DNA of 64,000 bases from Marinobacter alexandrii (lineage in GTDB: Bacteria > Bacteroidota > Bacteroidia > Cytophagales > Cyclobacteriaceae): assembly GCA_039984955.1 (NCBI GenBank), contig JBDWTN010000007.1, positions 310,001 through 374,000 of the forward strand. Direction: 5' to 3'. Positions 1 to 9,027 of this stretch are shown here, piece by piece. A program made the position numbers and the translations under genes. The notes under the pieces were generated by a model. The model searched no databases, had not been told where the DNA came from, and saw nothing but the letters and a program-made list of their open reading frames with translations. Numbering within the stretch: the first letter of the stretch is position 1; each line of letters starts with the position of its first letter.

Positions 1-38
1 AATCCAAACTAGCTGCACTCAAACAATTATCAAGGATG

Positions 39-1337
39 TTAATTTGATAGACCAGCCTCGGATACTGTGATCAATAGAGCAAGCTTGATGGCTCTTGCAC
101 CATCAATGTTGGCCCACCACTCATCCAAGGAATGGGCATTTTTTCCTCTTCCTCCCCTTCCGATCGTTACGGATGGTATACCTAGAGAAATAGGAATATT
201 ACCATTGGTGGAACCTGTAGTTTCTCTCAATCGAGCACCTAACAAAATTGTGGAGGCAATAGAGCGCTGAATGAGTGGCAATTCCCTTGAAAGCTCTCCT
301 GAAGGTCTGTCCCCAATAGGCTCCAGATTCAAGATTACTTTATCCTCTACGCCAGATTTATTGTAATCATCTACCGCTCTTTCCATATTTGATTTAAACA
401 GGCTATCCATTGCTACTATTCGCATGGGGTCAAGCGAGCGGATATCCACCTCAAACCACGATTCAAACGGTATCGAATTAACCGACGTGCCTCCTCCAAT
501 CCGTCCGATATTGAAAGAAGTCTTCGGTCCTTTGGCCACATACTTGCCTGCCTCCATTGTAAAATAATCAATAGCTTTTGCGAGAGCATGGTGTGGGTTT
601 GCCAAACCAAAAGCTCCCCAGGAATGTCCTCCTGGACCGCTGAAATTGGCCCGATATCTAACCGATCCTAAAGCTTTGTAATTGATCCTACCTACAGAAC
701 CTCCATCAATGCCAATCCAGGAATCTATTTTCACATCGCTCTTTTCACTAAATAGGTGCTTGACTCCTCGAAGGTCTCCAATACCTTCTTCTCCTACTGT
801 TCCAACAAACAATAAATCATTTTCCGTTTCAATAGTTGCATGATTCATCGCCCTTAAAATTTGAAGAACCATGGCTAATCCTCTTGTATCATCCCCTACT
901 CCAGGAGCATAGAGTGTATCTCCCTTTCTGGTCACTGTCACATCTGTCTCTTCTGGAAAAACAGTATCGAGGTGAGCATCCAGAGCTACCGTCTTTTTCG
1001 AGTTAGTCCCTTTTCTTAGCGCTATAACATTTCCAACTTCATCAATCCAAGCACTATCTACTCCTGCCGATTCAAGCATATCCTTAAACATTTTTGCCCT
1101 TTTTTCTTCTCCAAAAGGAGGAGCAGGAACCTCCGTAAGATCTATCAAAGTTTTCATCAAAGGCTCATCTTGTTCATCTATGTAGACAAAAGCATCCTGT
1201 ACTCGAGCTCTTTTAAGCAGGTTGGAGGTCGCTTTTACATGTTTGCCATCAATGTTTGCTTCTTTTAGTGCTTTTTTACTTTGAGCAAAAGTCGAACTCA
1301 ATGTGAAAATTATTAGTAGACTTGAAATTAGTTTCAT
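39..1337 (-). CDS. M20-family metallopeptidase, exported
   Basis: This gene encodes a 432-residue zinc peptidase of the M20/peptidase T-like group, which removes amino acids from short peptides. A signal peptide is visible (hydrophobic residues 4-18, FAQS cleavage region), so it should act in the periplasm or outside. Metal-site motifs are present: DAHLDTVF (His122, Asp124), GVGDDTRG (Asp149), GEEG (Glu183/184) and a late AHSLDEW His. It is the last visible gene of the run beginning with SusC at 13853, 14 bases after aspartate ammonia-lyase, which suggests it finishes the breakdown of imported or secreted-protease peptides. Family assignment is firm; the exact substrate is unknown. Bases 1-38 to its left show no further gene. 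Confidence 0.9.
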   Translation of the reverse strand: MKLISSLLIIFTLSSTFAQSKKALKEANIDGKHVKATSNLLKRARVQDAFVYIDEQDEPLMKTLIDLTEVPAPPFGEEKRAKMFKDMLESAGVDSAWIDEVGNVIALRKGTNSKKTVALDAHLDTVFPEETDVTVTRKGDTLYAPGVGDDTRGLAMVLQILRAMNHATIETENDLLFVGTVGEEGIGDLRGVKHLFSEKSDVKIDSWIGIDGGSVGRINYKALGSVRYRANFSGPGGHSWGAFGLANPHHALAKAIDYFTMEAGKYVAKGPKTSFNIGRIGGGTSVNSIPFESWFEVDIRSLDPMRIVAMDSLFKSNMERAVDDYNKSGVEDKVILNLEPIGDRPSGELSRELPLIQRSIASTILLGARLRETTGSTNGNIPISLGIPSVTIGRGGRGKNAHSLDEWWANIDGARAIKLALLITVSEAGLSN

Positions 1338-1351
1338 TTGGAAAATAGGGT

Positions 1352-2743
1352 TTAGGATTGTTGTTGAGTAAGGTTAGCTGGTTCTAAGATTTTATCCAGT
1401 TCTACTTGGGGCATTAAATCGTATTTCAAAACAAGTTCATAAATGCTCTCATTTGATCTTTGAGCTTCTTTGGCTAAGCTACTACATTGGTCATACCCTA
1501 GCGTAGGACAGAGTGCCGTTACCAACCCAATACTGTTTCGAAAAGTATCCAGGCAGTGTTCTGAGTTTGCAGTAATCCCTCGAATACATTTCTGTCGTAA
1601 CATCTTGATCCCTTTAGTAAGTAAATGAATAGAATCAAATAAGCTAAAAACGATCACTGGCTCAAAAGCATTAAGCTCTAGTTGACCAGCTTCGGCAGCC
1701 ATATTTACGGTGAGGTCATTCCCAATCACCTTAAATGCAATTTGATTTACCGCTTCGGGGATAACTGGATTTACCTTACCAGGCATAATCGACGATCCCG
1801 GTTGAGCAGGAGGTAAATTAATTTCATTGAAGCCGGCTCTAGGTCCAGAGGAAAGCAAACGCAAGTCGTTACAAATTTTTGAAAGTTTGATGGCTATACG
1901 CTTGATAGCAGATGAGAACATAATAAACGACCCTGTATCTTGAGTAGCCTCGACAAGGTCTGTCGCACCCACAATAGGTAGTCCTGAAATGGAAGCTAAG
2001 TGTTGGATCACTTTTTCGCGATAGCGTAATGAAGAGTTGATACCTGTGCCAATGGCAGTGCCGCCCATGTTCACCTCAAGAAATAATTCTGCATTTTTTT
2101 CAATTCTGTCAATTTCTTCAGAAAGTGTTGTAGCATATGCAGAAAACGTTTGTCCCAAAGTCATCGGCACTGCATCTTGAAGCTGTGTTCTTCCTATTTT
2201 CAACACATTCTTGAATTCCTCAGCCTTACTCTGAAATGCCTCAATGAGACCCTTTAACTCTTCAATTAATGGGTTTTTAGCAAAAATCAGCGCAATCTTT
2301 ATTGCTGTAGGATATGCATCATTGGTAGACTGAGACATGTTTACGTGATTGTTTGGATGGCATCTCTCATAATCCCCTCTTTTGGAGCCCATATTTTCCA
2401 ATGCGATATTGGCAATGACCTCATTCACATTCATATTGGTTGATGTACCTGCCCCACCCTGCATCATATCTACAGGAAAATGTTCATAACAATGTCCTTG
2501 CCTTATTTCTTCGCAAGCGAAACAGATCGCATTTGAAATCTCATCAGTAAGCATACCTGTGTCTCTATTTGCCAGTGCTGCTGCCTGCTTTACGATGGTA
2601 AAAGCATCAACTATTTCTCCATATTTTCCAAGTTTTATCCCAGATAAATCGAAATTTTCTACGGCTCTTAATGTCTGAATTCCATATAGAAATTCATTTC
2701 CTACGCTTCTTTCTCCTAGAAGATCCTTCTCTTTTCTTTTCAT
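1352..2743 (-). CDS. aspA: aspartate ammonia-lyase
   Basis: This cytoplasmic enzyme (463 residues) converts L-aspartate to fumarate and ammonia. It has the superfamily signature GSSIMPGKVN at about residues 316-325. The segment QSTNDAYPT favours aspartase over class II fumarase, which usually reads SSNDTFPT. Length matches the family. It starts 12 bases after the S8 protease stop and is followed 14 bases later by the M20 peptidase, so it appears cotranscribed with protein-degrading genes. That context supports a catabolic role, feeding aspartate from peptides into the TCA cycle. Fumarase activity is the main alternative and is less likely. Confidence 0.9.
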   Translation of the reverse strand: MKRKEKDLLGERSVGNEFLYGIQTLRAVENFDLSGIKLGKYGEIVDAFTIVKQAAALANRDTGMLTDEISNAICFACEEIRQGHCYEHFPVDMMQGGAGTSTNMNVNEVIANIALENMGSKRGDYERCHPNNHVNMSQSTNDAYPTAIKIALIFAKNPLIEELKGLIEAFQSKAEEFKNVLKIGRTQLQDAVPMTLGQTFSAYATTLSEEIDRIEKNAELFLEVNMGGTAIGTGINSSLRYREKVIQHLASISGLPIVGATDLVEATQDTGSFIMFSSAIKRIAIKLSKICNDLRLLSSGPRAGFNEINLPPAQPGSSIMPGKVNPVIPEAVNQIAFKVIGNDLTVNMAAEAGQLELNAFEPVIVFSLFDSIHLLTKGIKMLRQKCIRGITANSEHCLDTFRNSIGLVTALCPTLGYDQCSSLAKEAQRSNESIYELVLKYDLMPQVELDKILEPANLTQQQS

Positions 2744-2755
2744 TACTGAATCTTT

Positions 2756-5700
2756 CTACTGAATAATAACTCGCACTGACTGTGATTCTGATGAATCATC
2801 TGTAATTGTAATAAAATACATTCCTTTAGGTAGGTCTTTCACCGGTAATTCAAATTCACTTTCTCCGCTAAATTCACGCGTAATTTGCCTTATTCTTCTG
2901 CCAGAAAAATCAAACATGGATATCTTAACATTCTTGGTTTGATTAAAGGATTTGATGTATAGAACATCCGTTGCTGGATTAGGATAAACTTCGATCACTT
3001 TCGTTTTATCCAAGGCGGAAAGAACTACAAAGGGATCAGAAATTACTGAGCAGCTGTTATCTGTAATTTCCACTTGATACAGCCCCTTTTGAGGGGATTG
3101 CGATAGCAGTCTACTTGTTTCTCCTTCAAGAATAACTCCATCAAGGTACCATTGGAAAACTTCACCTGGTGTATTTGTAATGAGACGATTACTCGTCAAC
3201 TCAATGACAGGTCTTACAACTTCTGATTTGATGATTATCACTCCTTCTACTCTACTATTTGATTCTCCATTCACCTCCACAGTAAGAGAAACCATATATG
3301 TACCTGTCTCATCATACTCATGAATTGGATTTTGATCGGAAGATGTAGTTCCATCTCCAAAATCCCAAATCCAGCTAGTTGGTTGACCGTCACTCTCATC
3401 CGTAAAGAATGTAGATGCATCAGCACATGGAGAGCGCAGTGAAAAATTCGCAAATAAAACATCTTCGCACCTGGCCGATATCCACCCTTCCCCACTAGTC
3501 AGTGTACTTGTTTCGTCTAGAACAAACTTAGAAGTTCCTGAAACATTTACTCCATCCACTTCTACATAGTCGAGACAGAATTTATCTTCGGAATCACTTA
3601 GCAGAGAGGCTGCACCAGCGTAAGCTGAAAACTTAACTCCATTATCAGCTGATGCACTGACCTTTAACTCATCCACTTCTAGCGAGATGTTTTCAGCAAG
3701 TAATAACTCCGTATCATCGTTTATACTCAGGGAGGTGATATGTCCATTTTGAGAAATACTCAATCTGCCATCTCCCAAGGTAGCTCGCTCGAGATCAAAC
3801 GTATTATCCGAACTTATCAGGTGCAATTCATCTTTTCCTTGGAATGTGAAAGCCGTTCCTTTGGCACTTAGGGAAGTGTTTGCACTATTACCCATGATAA
3901 GGTTACTGGTAGTGATTTCAATACTATCTAGAATCAATTCTTTCGTATTGGAGGAGCTAAGATTTAAATCTGATTCCAGATTGTCAAAGACTTTCAACGT
4001 TCCCGATTCTAATACTATCTCGTTAAGCATTAGGTCTTGGCCTTTCAGGTTCATCTGTCCATTTTCTTTATCAACTATTAATGTCAATGTTGGATTTGAT
4101 GCCTCAAACTCTGCGAAAAGGGTTTTATCTGAAGTAGTACTTAATTGTATCTCTCCAATTGAACTAGAAAGCTGACTCACAGTAGTCAACCTATCCATTG
4201 TCAGCATATTCCCATTAAACACTAATTTTCCTTTACCTGTACTCCACGCTAGTTGCCCAATGCTCGTATTTTCATTCAGGATCAAATTACCCGCATTCGG
4301 AAAACTACCTTCATCCACAATCACTCGGGAGTTGGCAGTAGGCATTTCATTTGCAGCCAATCCACCGCTACTTTTACTCCATTTGGTAGGATCATCCCAG
4401 TTACCACCACCTCCAATCCTATAGTAAGTTTCGATATGATCAATTCTACTAATGTTACTTGCAATGAGGCTAAAGTCCTGTTTGGAGTTCGTTAGGCTAT
4501 TTTTATGTGTAATCCTGATGGTATAAGTACCTGTTTCAGGATTAGGGATCTCCACCTTCTCGTAGTTATCTCTGAAATTATCACCATTTTTGGCTGCATT
4601 ACCAGGGCTATTAGGATTTAGAATCCAAGGCTCAAAAGTTATCCCCAATCCATCAATCACACGCACATCAAGATCATTAACCAGATTCAGTTCTGTTGGG
4701 TCGAGAACTTCATCCAACAAATTCCCTTTAGGATCTGTCCATGAAATAGAAACAACCAAAGGTCTACTTGAGTCCGTCACTTCAAAAGTGGTTTCGAATG
4801 TCTCTCCTTCTGAGAGTTGATTTTCTTCTAAAGCTGCGAGGTTTCCATTCTCAGAAATCACCCTAGCTGCGAGGTTAGCGTCTAAAAACCCATGACCATA
4901 GACGTAATCTGGACCATCACTTTCTCCCACATCTAAGGTGGTATGAAGTAGAAGTCCTTTCAAAGTAGCTGCTTTCATATATTCAGCATTCAAATTATGA
5001 TAGAGCTGCTGTAGAAGTAGTGAATTACCTGTGACCACCGGAGAAGACATAGAAGTACCTGTCTTGGTATCATACGAATCATTCGCGCCAATTTCTGCTG
5101 AAAGCAGATTACGTCCTGGAGCTGCCAGATCAGGTTTGATCCTTCCATCATCCGCCGGACCCCATGAGCTGCTAGCCACAATAACTACATCATCAGGTCC
5201 ATTTGGAACTGCTGCTAAAGGATTCGAGTTAGCTACCGTCATCACGTTTTTTGCAATCGCCTCATCTGTGATACAATCAAATGGGCCATCAGGCGGATGA
5301 GTCCCATCACCACTTTCACCATTTTCATTACCAGCTGATCTAATCAGCAAATAATATGGTGCTAGAAAAGCAATTTCATCAATGGCTACCGCATCAGGTC
5401 CATAAATTCCAAATTTCCAATCCTCTGATGTACTAATACTTTCATCTCCAATCCAATTTCCACTTGAAGTCCAGCCCGCAGAGCTGCCATAAGAATGATT
5501 AGAGATTAATAGGCCTTTGGATGCCTCAATTGCTATTTCACTGTAATCATTATCAGCTGAAAAGACATGAGCAACAGCTTCATACGCCATTCCTTGAGCT
5601 TCAGGATTGACACCTGCAGCAATGATAGTACCTGTCACATGACTTGCATGCCCTCTTTCTTCACTTGCCTGATCTATGATTTTTAGTCTTCCTTGAAACT

Positions 5701-6073
5701 CCTGATGTGATGGATTAGGAGATCCATTTTCCCAAACGCCGGCAATCATTCCTTTACCTGTTAGGTTATAGGCCAATGTTCCTCCTATATATAAATCGCT
5801 GGTACGAGTAGCTGTAGAAGCTCCGCGATTATGTTCAATGCGATATTGCGGATTACCTGATTTATCGAAACCTACAAGACTACTCCCTTCAGGTATTTGA
5901 ATTTTTCCATTCTGCGAATTAAGGAATTCTTTAATTCGTTCTTGATTATACTTAAATGTACTATCATGCTTGGAAGCAATACGAAGCAGTTTATTCCTGT
6001 TTTCCTCAGATGGAGTCTGGGACAATACAATGACCGAAATAAGAACTAATACTCCAAAAAAGACGATTCTCAT
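2756..6073 (-). CDS. secreted subtilisin-like S8 serine protease with PKD domain and T9SS C-terminal domain
   Basis: This is a large exported protease (1105 residues from the ATG at 6073; an in-frame GTG at 6103 lies inside a hairpin and is less likely). Order of parts: signal peptide (1-20), S8 catalytic domain (about 90-390), jelly-roll/P-like domain with SWTDP, a long beta-rich region, a PKD domain (about 875-960, WDFGDGTTS) and a Por-secretion tail with VYPNPATD (about 1029 to the end). His142 (GHASHVTG), oxyanion Asn249 (SAGNEN) and Ser341 (GTSMSSP) are intact. The usual catalytic Asp (WDGG in related Bacteroidota proteins) is Glu115 (VWENG). It should be exported by the type IX system and anchored or released outside. 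It may be less active or differently tuned; see findings. Confidence 0.92.
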   Translation of the reverse strand: MRIVFFGVLVLISVIVLSQTPSEENRNKLLRIASKHDSTFKYNQERIKEFLNSQNGKIQIPEGSSLVGFDKSGNPQYRIEHNRGASTATRTSDLYIGGTLAYNLTGKGMIAGVWENGSPNPSHQEFQGRLKIIDQASEERGHASHVTGTIIAAGVNPEAQGMAYEAVAHVFSADNDYSEIAIEASKGLLISNHSYGSSAGWTSSGNWIGDESISTSEDWKFGIYGPDAVAIDEIAFLAPYYLLIRSAGNENGESGDGTHPPDGPFDCITDEAIAKNVMTVANSNPLAAVPNGPDDVVIVASSSWGPADDGRIKPDLAAPGRNLLSAEIGANDSYDTKTGTSMSSPVVTGNSLLLQQLYHNLNAEYMKAATLKGLLLHTTLDVGESDGPDYVYGHGFLDANLAARVISENGNLAALEENQLSEGETFETTFEVTDSSRPLVVSISWTDPKGNLLDEVLDPTELNLVNDLDVRVIDGLGITFEPWILNPNSPGNAAKNGDNFRDNYEKVEIPNPETGTYTIRITHKNSLTNSKQDFSLIASNISRIDHIETYYRIGGGGNWDDPTKWSKSSGGLAANEMPTANSRVIVDEGSFPNAGNLILNENTSIGQLAWSTGKGKLVFNGNMLTMDRLTTVSQLSSSIGEIQLSTTSDKTLFAEFEASNPTLTLIVDKENGQMNLKGQDLMLNEIVLESGTLKVFDNLESDLNLSSSNTKELILDSIEITTSNLIMGNSANTSLSAKGTAFTFQGKDELHLISSDNTFDLERATLGDGRLSISQNGHITSLSINDDTELLLAENISLEVDELKVSASADNGVKFSAYAGAASLLSDSEDKFCLDYVEVDGVNVSGTSKFVLDETSTLTSGEGWISARCEDVLFANFSLRSPCADASTFFTDESDGQPTSWIWDFGDGTTSSDQNPIHEYDETGTYMVSLTVEVNGESNSRVEGVIIIKSEVVRPVIELTSNRLITNTPGEVFQWYLDGVILEGETSRLLSQSPQKGLYQVEITDNSCSVISDPFVVLSALDKTKVIEVYPNPATDVLYIKSFNQTKNVKISMFDFSGRRIRQITREFSGESEFELPVKDLPKGMYFITITDDSSESQSVRVIIQ

Positions 6074-6087
6074 AAAGTAAAATAATT

Positions 6088-6123
6088 TAAAAAGATCGGA
6101 CACGACTTATTCGCGCCCGATCT
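6088..6123 (-). terminator. hairpin with T-run before the S8 protease gene (attenuator-like)
   Basis: Read on the minus strand, AGATCGGGCGCGA pairs with TCGTGTCCGATCT around a 5-base loop. This gives a 13-bp stem with two G-U pairs, followed at once by TTTTT and an A/T-rich stretch. It lies between the second lipoprotein gene (stop 6144) and the protease ATG at 6073, with no room for a promoter after it. It therefore looks like a partial terminator or attenuator, or an mRNA-end stabiliser, inside the operon. Confidence 0.6.
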
Positions 6124-6143
6124 GTCAGTATGAAGAGATGTTC

Positions 6144-7901
6144 TTAATTCCCAAAGAATTGAATGTTATCAAAGTAGACTTCTTCAGCTGCTGAATCCGT
6201 TGAAATTTCGATTTTCAATCTTACTGTATTTCCTAATTGACCGGAAATATCTACATCTAGTGTATTCCACACATGCGGTTCAGGGTCAAGTCCTCCTGTT
6301 TCAATGTCGTCTCCATTCAAATTCAATACTTCTGTTTCTAAGCCTTCTGCTGTTTCTATAACTACAGAAATATAATCTTCTGGCTCCCACGAAGTATCAT
6401 TAAACAAATAATCTAGCGATAGCCTAAGTATGGATAGTGAAGAAACATCTACTGGTTCAAATACTAACCTGATGATTCCATCGGTATCATCTACATAATA
6501 TCCTTGAACTCCATCTGTATAGCCCCCCTGAGTAGTTGTTCCGACTATGCTTGTTTTCGTGGTAACTCCTAGATCATCTCCATCAGTCGATCCTTCTCCG
6601 CCTGTTGATTGATAGACAGTTACAAAGCCCAGTTCTCCTCCAGTGCTGGTAAATCGTACAGGAGCCTGTCCATCGTTGTTTTCAAGGATACGGGAAACGG
6701 CTGCATCTCCGGTATCAACATAGTCTTCATCAAGGCCAACTGGTTCTTCAAAGCTGGTGAATGCAATAAGAGAAAGACCTTCATTGCCTTCCAAATCTAT
6801 AACTTGATCAATTGCTCCTGCAGAAGATAAAGTAATTGTACCCGTTTTCAGACCGTCAAGTCCAGAAGTTGGAGCAAAACGAATAAATACATTTATTGGA
6901 TTCCCAGCATTCAGTATCGCTAAATCCAAATCAGCCGAAGTAGAAAAATCAATATCATCAAGAGAAAGCTCAAAAGGTCCAGTTGTAGATACTGCTACAT
7001 TTTCTGTAAAACGATATCCAGAAACCTCTACAACTTGGGAGGATGTAACACCTCCTGCTGCAGTTCCTCCAAGGTTTAGAGGTGTACCATCTACTAGTAT
7101 TGTTGGGGGTTGTTCTGTACTTGTTCCTGATAATGTTACAGAACTTGAAATTGCATCAGTACTCTCAAGTACTATAGAACCTGCAATCGTTCCTAATGAA
7201 TCAAAACCAGGAGAAAACCTGGCGTATACCAAAGTATCTTGATTATTGATATCATCTGGAGAAAGAGTCACAGACGAAGAAAAATCGGTATCGTTCAATG
7301 ATACTTCAAAATTATTTGGTGCTGTAATCACCAAACCTGCCTCCAAACCAAATGCTCCAACAGTAAAATTTTGACTTGCAGAATTTTCGAGTTCGAGTGT
7401 AGAAGCAAAATTGTCCAAATCTGACGTAACAAATACTTCTGGTCTATTTACAACAGTAATTGTTGTCTCTGTCTTTGTATTAAATGCTACTCCTCCTGTT
7501 GCGTCTACAGATACATTAAATTCAACGTCCTCTTCTACGGTACCTGATTTAAAAACAGGAATAAATTCAATCTTTAATTCTTCATCTCCAGCTGAGACGG
7601 GAATGGAGAGACCTTCAGCAGAACCTTGAGGATTCGTGGTAAAGTCTATTCCATAGACACCATTTCCAGAAAAAGAAATAACAATGGTACCTGATGATTT
7701 TGCAGGCTCTACAAAAGTGACCTCAAGTGAAATGGTTTCGTCTTCAAAAATTGTGGCATCTACATCTTGTAAAGACACGATACTTTGATCAGAAACATTC
7801 ACCTCTAACGAATCTTTATCTACACAGCCGATCATGATCATCATGATAAGCATACTGAATAATGATCTCAAGAATGTCTTATTTATTATTTTGATTTTCA
7901 T
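6144..7901 (-). CDS. surface lipoprotein with Calx-beta-like and repeated beta domains
   Basis: This 585-residue lipoprotein has a lipobox ending in Cys26 (MIMIGC). The N-terminal part resembles a Calx-beta domain (EDETISLEVTF, about 50-150). It is followed by two Ig-like or IPT-like repeats ending in VTLSGTS and ITLSS (about 155-375), and by a C-terminal module from Phe381 (FTSFEEP) to the end. The C-terminal module is shared with the neighbouring lipoprotein at 7913-9013. Lying right after SusC/SusD, it probably sits on the cell surface and binds the nutrient captured by that importer, as surface binding proteins of Sus loci do. Its ligand cannot be told from sequence; the downstream protease suggests protein or peptide. 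Confidence 0.7.
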   Translation of the reverse strand: MKIKIINKTFLRSLFSMLIMMIMIGCVDKDSLEVNVSDQSIVSLQDVDATIFEDETISLEVTFVEPAKSSGTIVISFSGNGVYGIDFTTNPQGSAEGLSIPVSAGDEELKIEFIPVFKSGTVEEDVEFNVSVDATGGVAFNTKTETTITVVNRPEVFVTSDLDNFASTLELENSASQNFTVGAFGLEAGLVITAPNNFEVSLNDTDFSSSVTLSPDDINNQDTLVYARFSPGFDSLGTIAGSIVLESTDAISSSVTLSGTSTEQPPTILVDGTPLNLGGTAAGGVTSSQVVEVSGYRFTENVAVSTTGPFELSLDDIDFSTSADLDLAILNAGNPINVFIRFAPTSGLDGLKTGTITLSSAGAIDQVIDLEGNEGLSLIAFTSFEEPVGLDEDYVDTGDAAVSRILENNDGQAPVRFTSTGGELGFVTVYQSTGGEGSTDGDDLGVTTKTSIVGTTTQGGYTDGVQGYYVDDTDGIIRLVFEPVDVSSLSILRLSLDYLFNDTSWEPEDYISVVIETAEGLETEVLNLNGDDIETGGLDPEPHVWNTLDVDISGQLGNTVRLKIEISTDSAAEEVYFDNIQFFGN

Positions 7902-7912
7902 AATAATGCGTT

Positions 7913-9013
7913 TTATAGTATCCCTCTTATGATAATATTGTCGAAATAAACTTCTTCAGCTCCTGAATCTGTCTCCACACTTAAAACCAGCTTAATTGGA
8001 CCTTGGCCTACCACATCTGTTAAGTCAGCATTTAACTCATACCAAATCCGAGGACCTTCGCGATCTAAATCTTCATCATCTATATCATCTCCAGTTATTA
8101 GAAGAAGATTAAATAATGACTCATCCTCAAATTCAATATCAACAGATATCTTGTCTTCAGTTTCCCAATTAGAATCATTGAAGAGGTAACTTAGAATTAG
8201 TTCTGGTGATTGGACATCAGCAGAAAGATCGATTTCATCAAAAACCACCCGTATTATTCCATCAGTATCATCCACATAATACCCCTGTACACCATCAACA
8301 TACCCCCCTTCAGCGCTTCCATTTACGATACTGGTCTTCGTTGTGACACCTAAGTCGTCTCCGTCAGTGGCTCCTTCTCCGCCAGTAGACACATAGAAAG
8401 TCTTAAAACCCATCTCTCCACCGGTACTTTCAAACTGTACAGGTGCTTGTCCTGGATTATTTGGTAATTCTCTGCTGACAGAAGCGCTACCAACATCCTC
8501 GTAATCAACATCCAAGCCTTCTGGTTCTTCAAAACTTGTAAATCCAAATATGGTGAAATCATCTTCCAGAATTACAACCTCAATACTCGATTTGGTCCCG
8601 CTTTCGCCAGGAAATCCTGCCTCAAAACCACTAACATCTTGTAGCGTTATTGTCAGAGAGCGATTTCCCACTGGTTCATCATTATTAATCACCCCAGCTA
8701 ACAACTCAACCGTAGCACTGTTTTTACCAGCTGGTATGGTCACTTCATTGGAAGTAATAGTGGTATAGTCCGTACCTTCAACCAAGCTTTCACTTTCAAT
8801 AGTAAAAGGAATAATTACGTCTGTTGATTGTGGTATTGCTGAAAGAAGCACTGTGGTAGTTAATGCTCCAGAAGCGTCTTCGTCAAATCGTAATGTGGTA
8901 CTCTCAAAATAAACCCACTGTTGACCACTAGGGATTTCGCCTTCGTACTCTTCAAAACATCCAGTAAAGAGAATGGAAGAGGTTAGTATTAATATATATA
9001 TAAATTTCTTCAT
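7913..9013 (-). CDS. surface lipoprotein with Calx-beta-like domain and shared C-terminal module
   Basis: The ATG at 9013 is preferred over the upstream TTG at 9031, because the TTG overlaps the SusD stop and the ATG opens directly on a lipoprotein signal (MKKFIYILIL, lipobox LFTGC). The protein is then 366 residues. An N-terminal Calx-beta-like region (residues about 35-150) is followed from Phe158 by the same FTSFEEP module as the 6144-7901 lipoprotein, including the segment VQGYYVDDTDGIIR. It starts 14 bases after SusD and ends 11 bases before the next lipoprotein. It is probably a surface binding protein working with SusC/SusD; the ligand is unknown. Confidence 0.7.
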   Translation of the reverse strand: MKKFIYILILTSSILFTGCFEEYEGEIPSGQQWVYFESTTLRFDEDASGALTTTVLLSAIPQSTDVIIPFTIESESLVEGTDYTTITSNEVTIPAGKNSATVELLAGVINNDEPVGNRSLTITLQDVSGFEAGFPGESGTKSSIEVVILEDDFTIFGFTSFEEPEGLDVDYEDVGSASVSRELPNNPGQAPVQFESTGGEMGFKTFYVSTGGEGATDGDDLGVTTKTSIVNGSAEGGYVDGVQGYYVDDTDGIIRVVFDEIDLSADVQSPELILSYLFNDSNWETEDKISVDIEFEDESLFNLLLITGDDIDDEDLDREGPRIWYELNADLTDVVGQGPIKLVLSVETDSGAEEVYFDNIIIRGIL

Positions 9014-9027
9014 GATTATGCTGTTTA

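Noticed and set aside
1352-2743. Fumarate hydratase class II instead of aspartate ammonia-lyase
   Set aside because: The segment QSTNDAYPT follows the aspartase pattern; class II fumarases usually read SSNDTFPT here. Biochemistry could still differ.
4253-4495. Plus-strand ORF inside the S8 protease gene
   Set aside because: It is a shadow of the minus-strand protease. Its translation is low-complexity (TTTSN-rich) and the protease frame has clear domains.
6073-6103. GTG start of the S8 protease at 6103
   Set aside because: It lies inside the hairpin and adds 10 residues before the signal peptide; the ATG at 6073 opens directly on the signal peptide.
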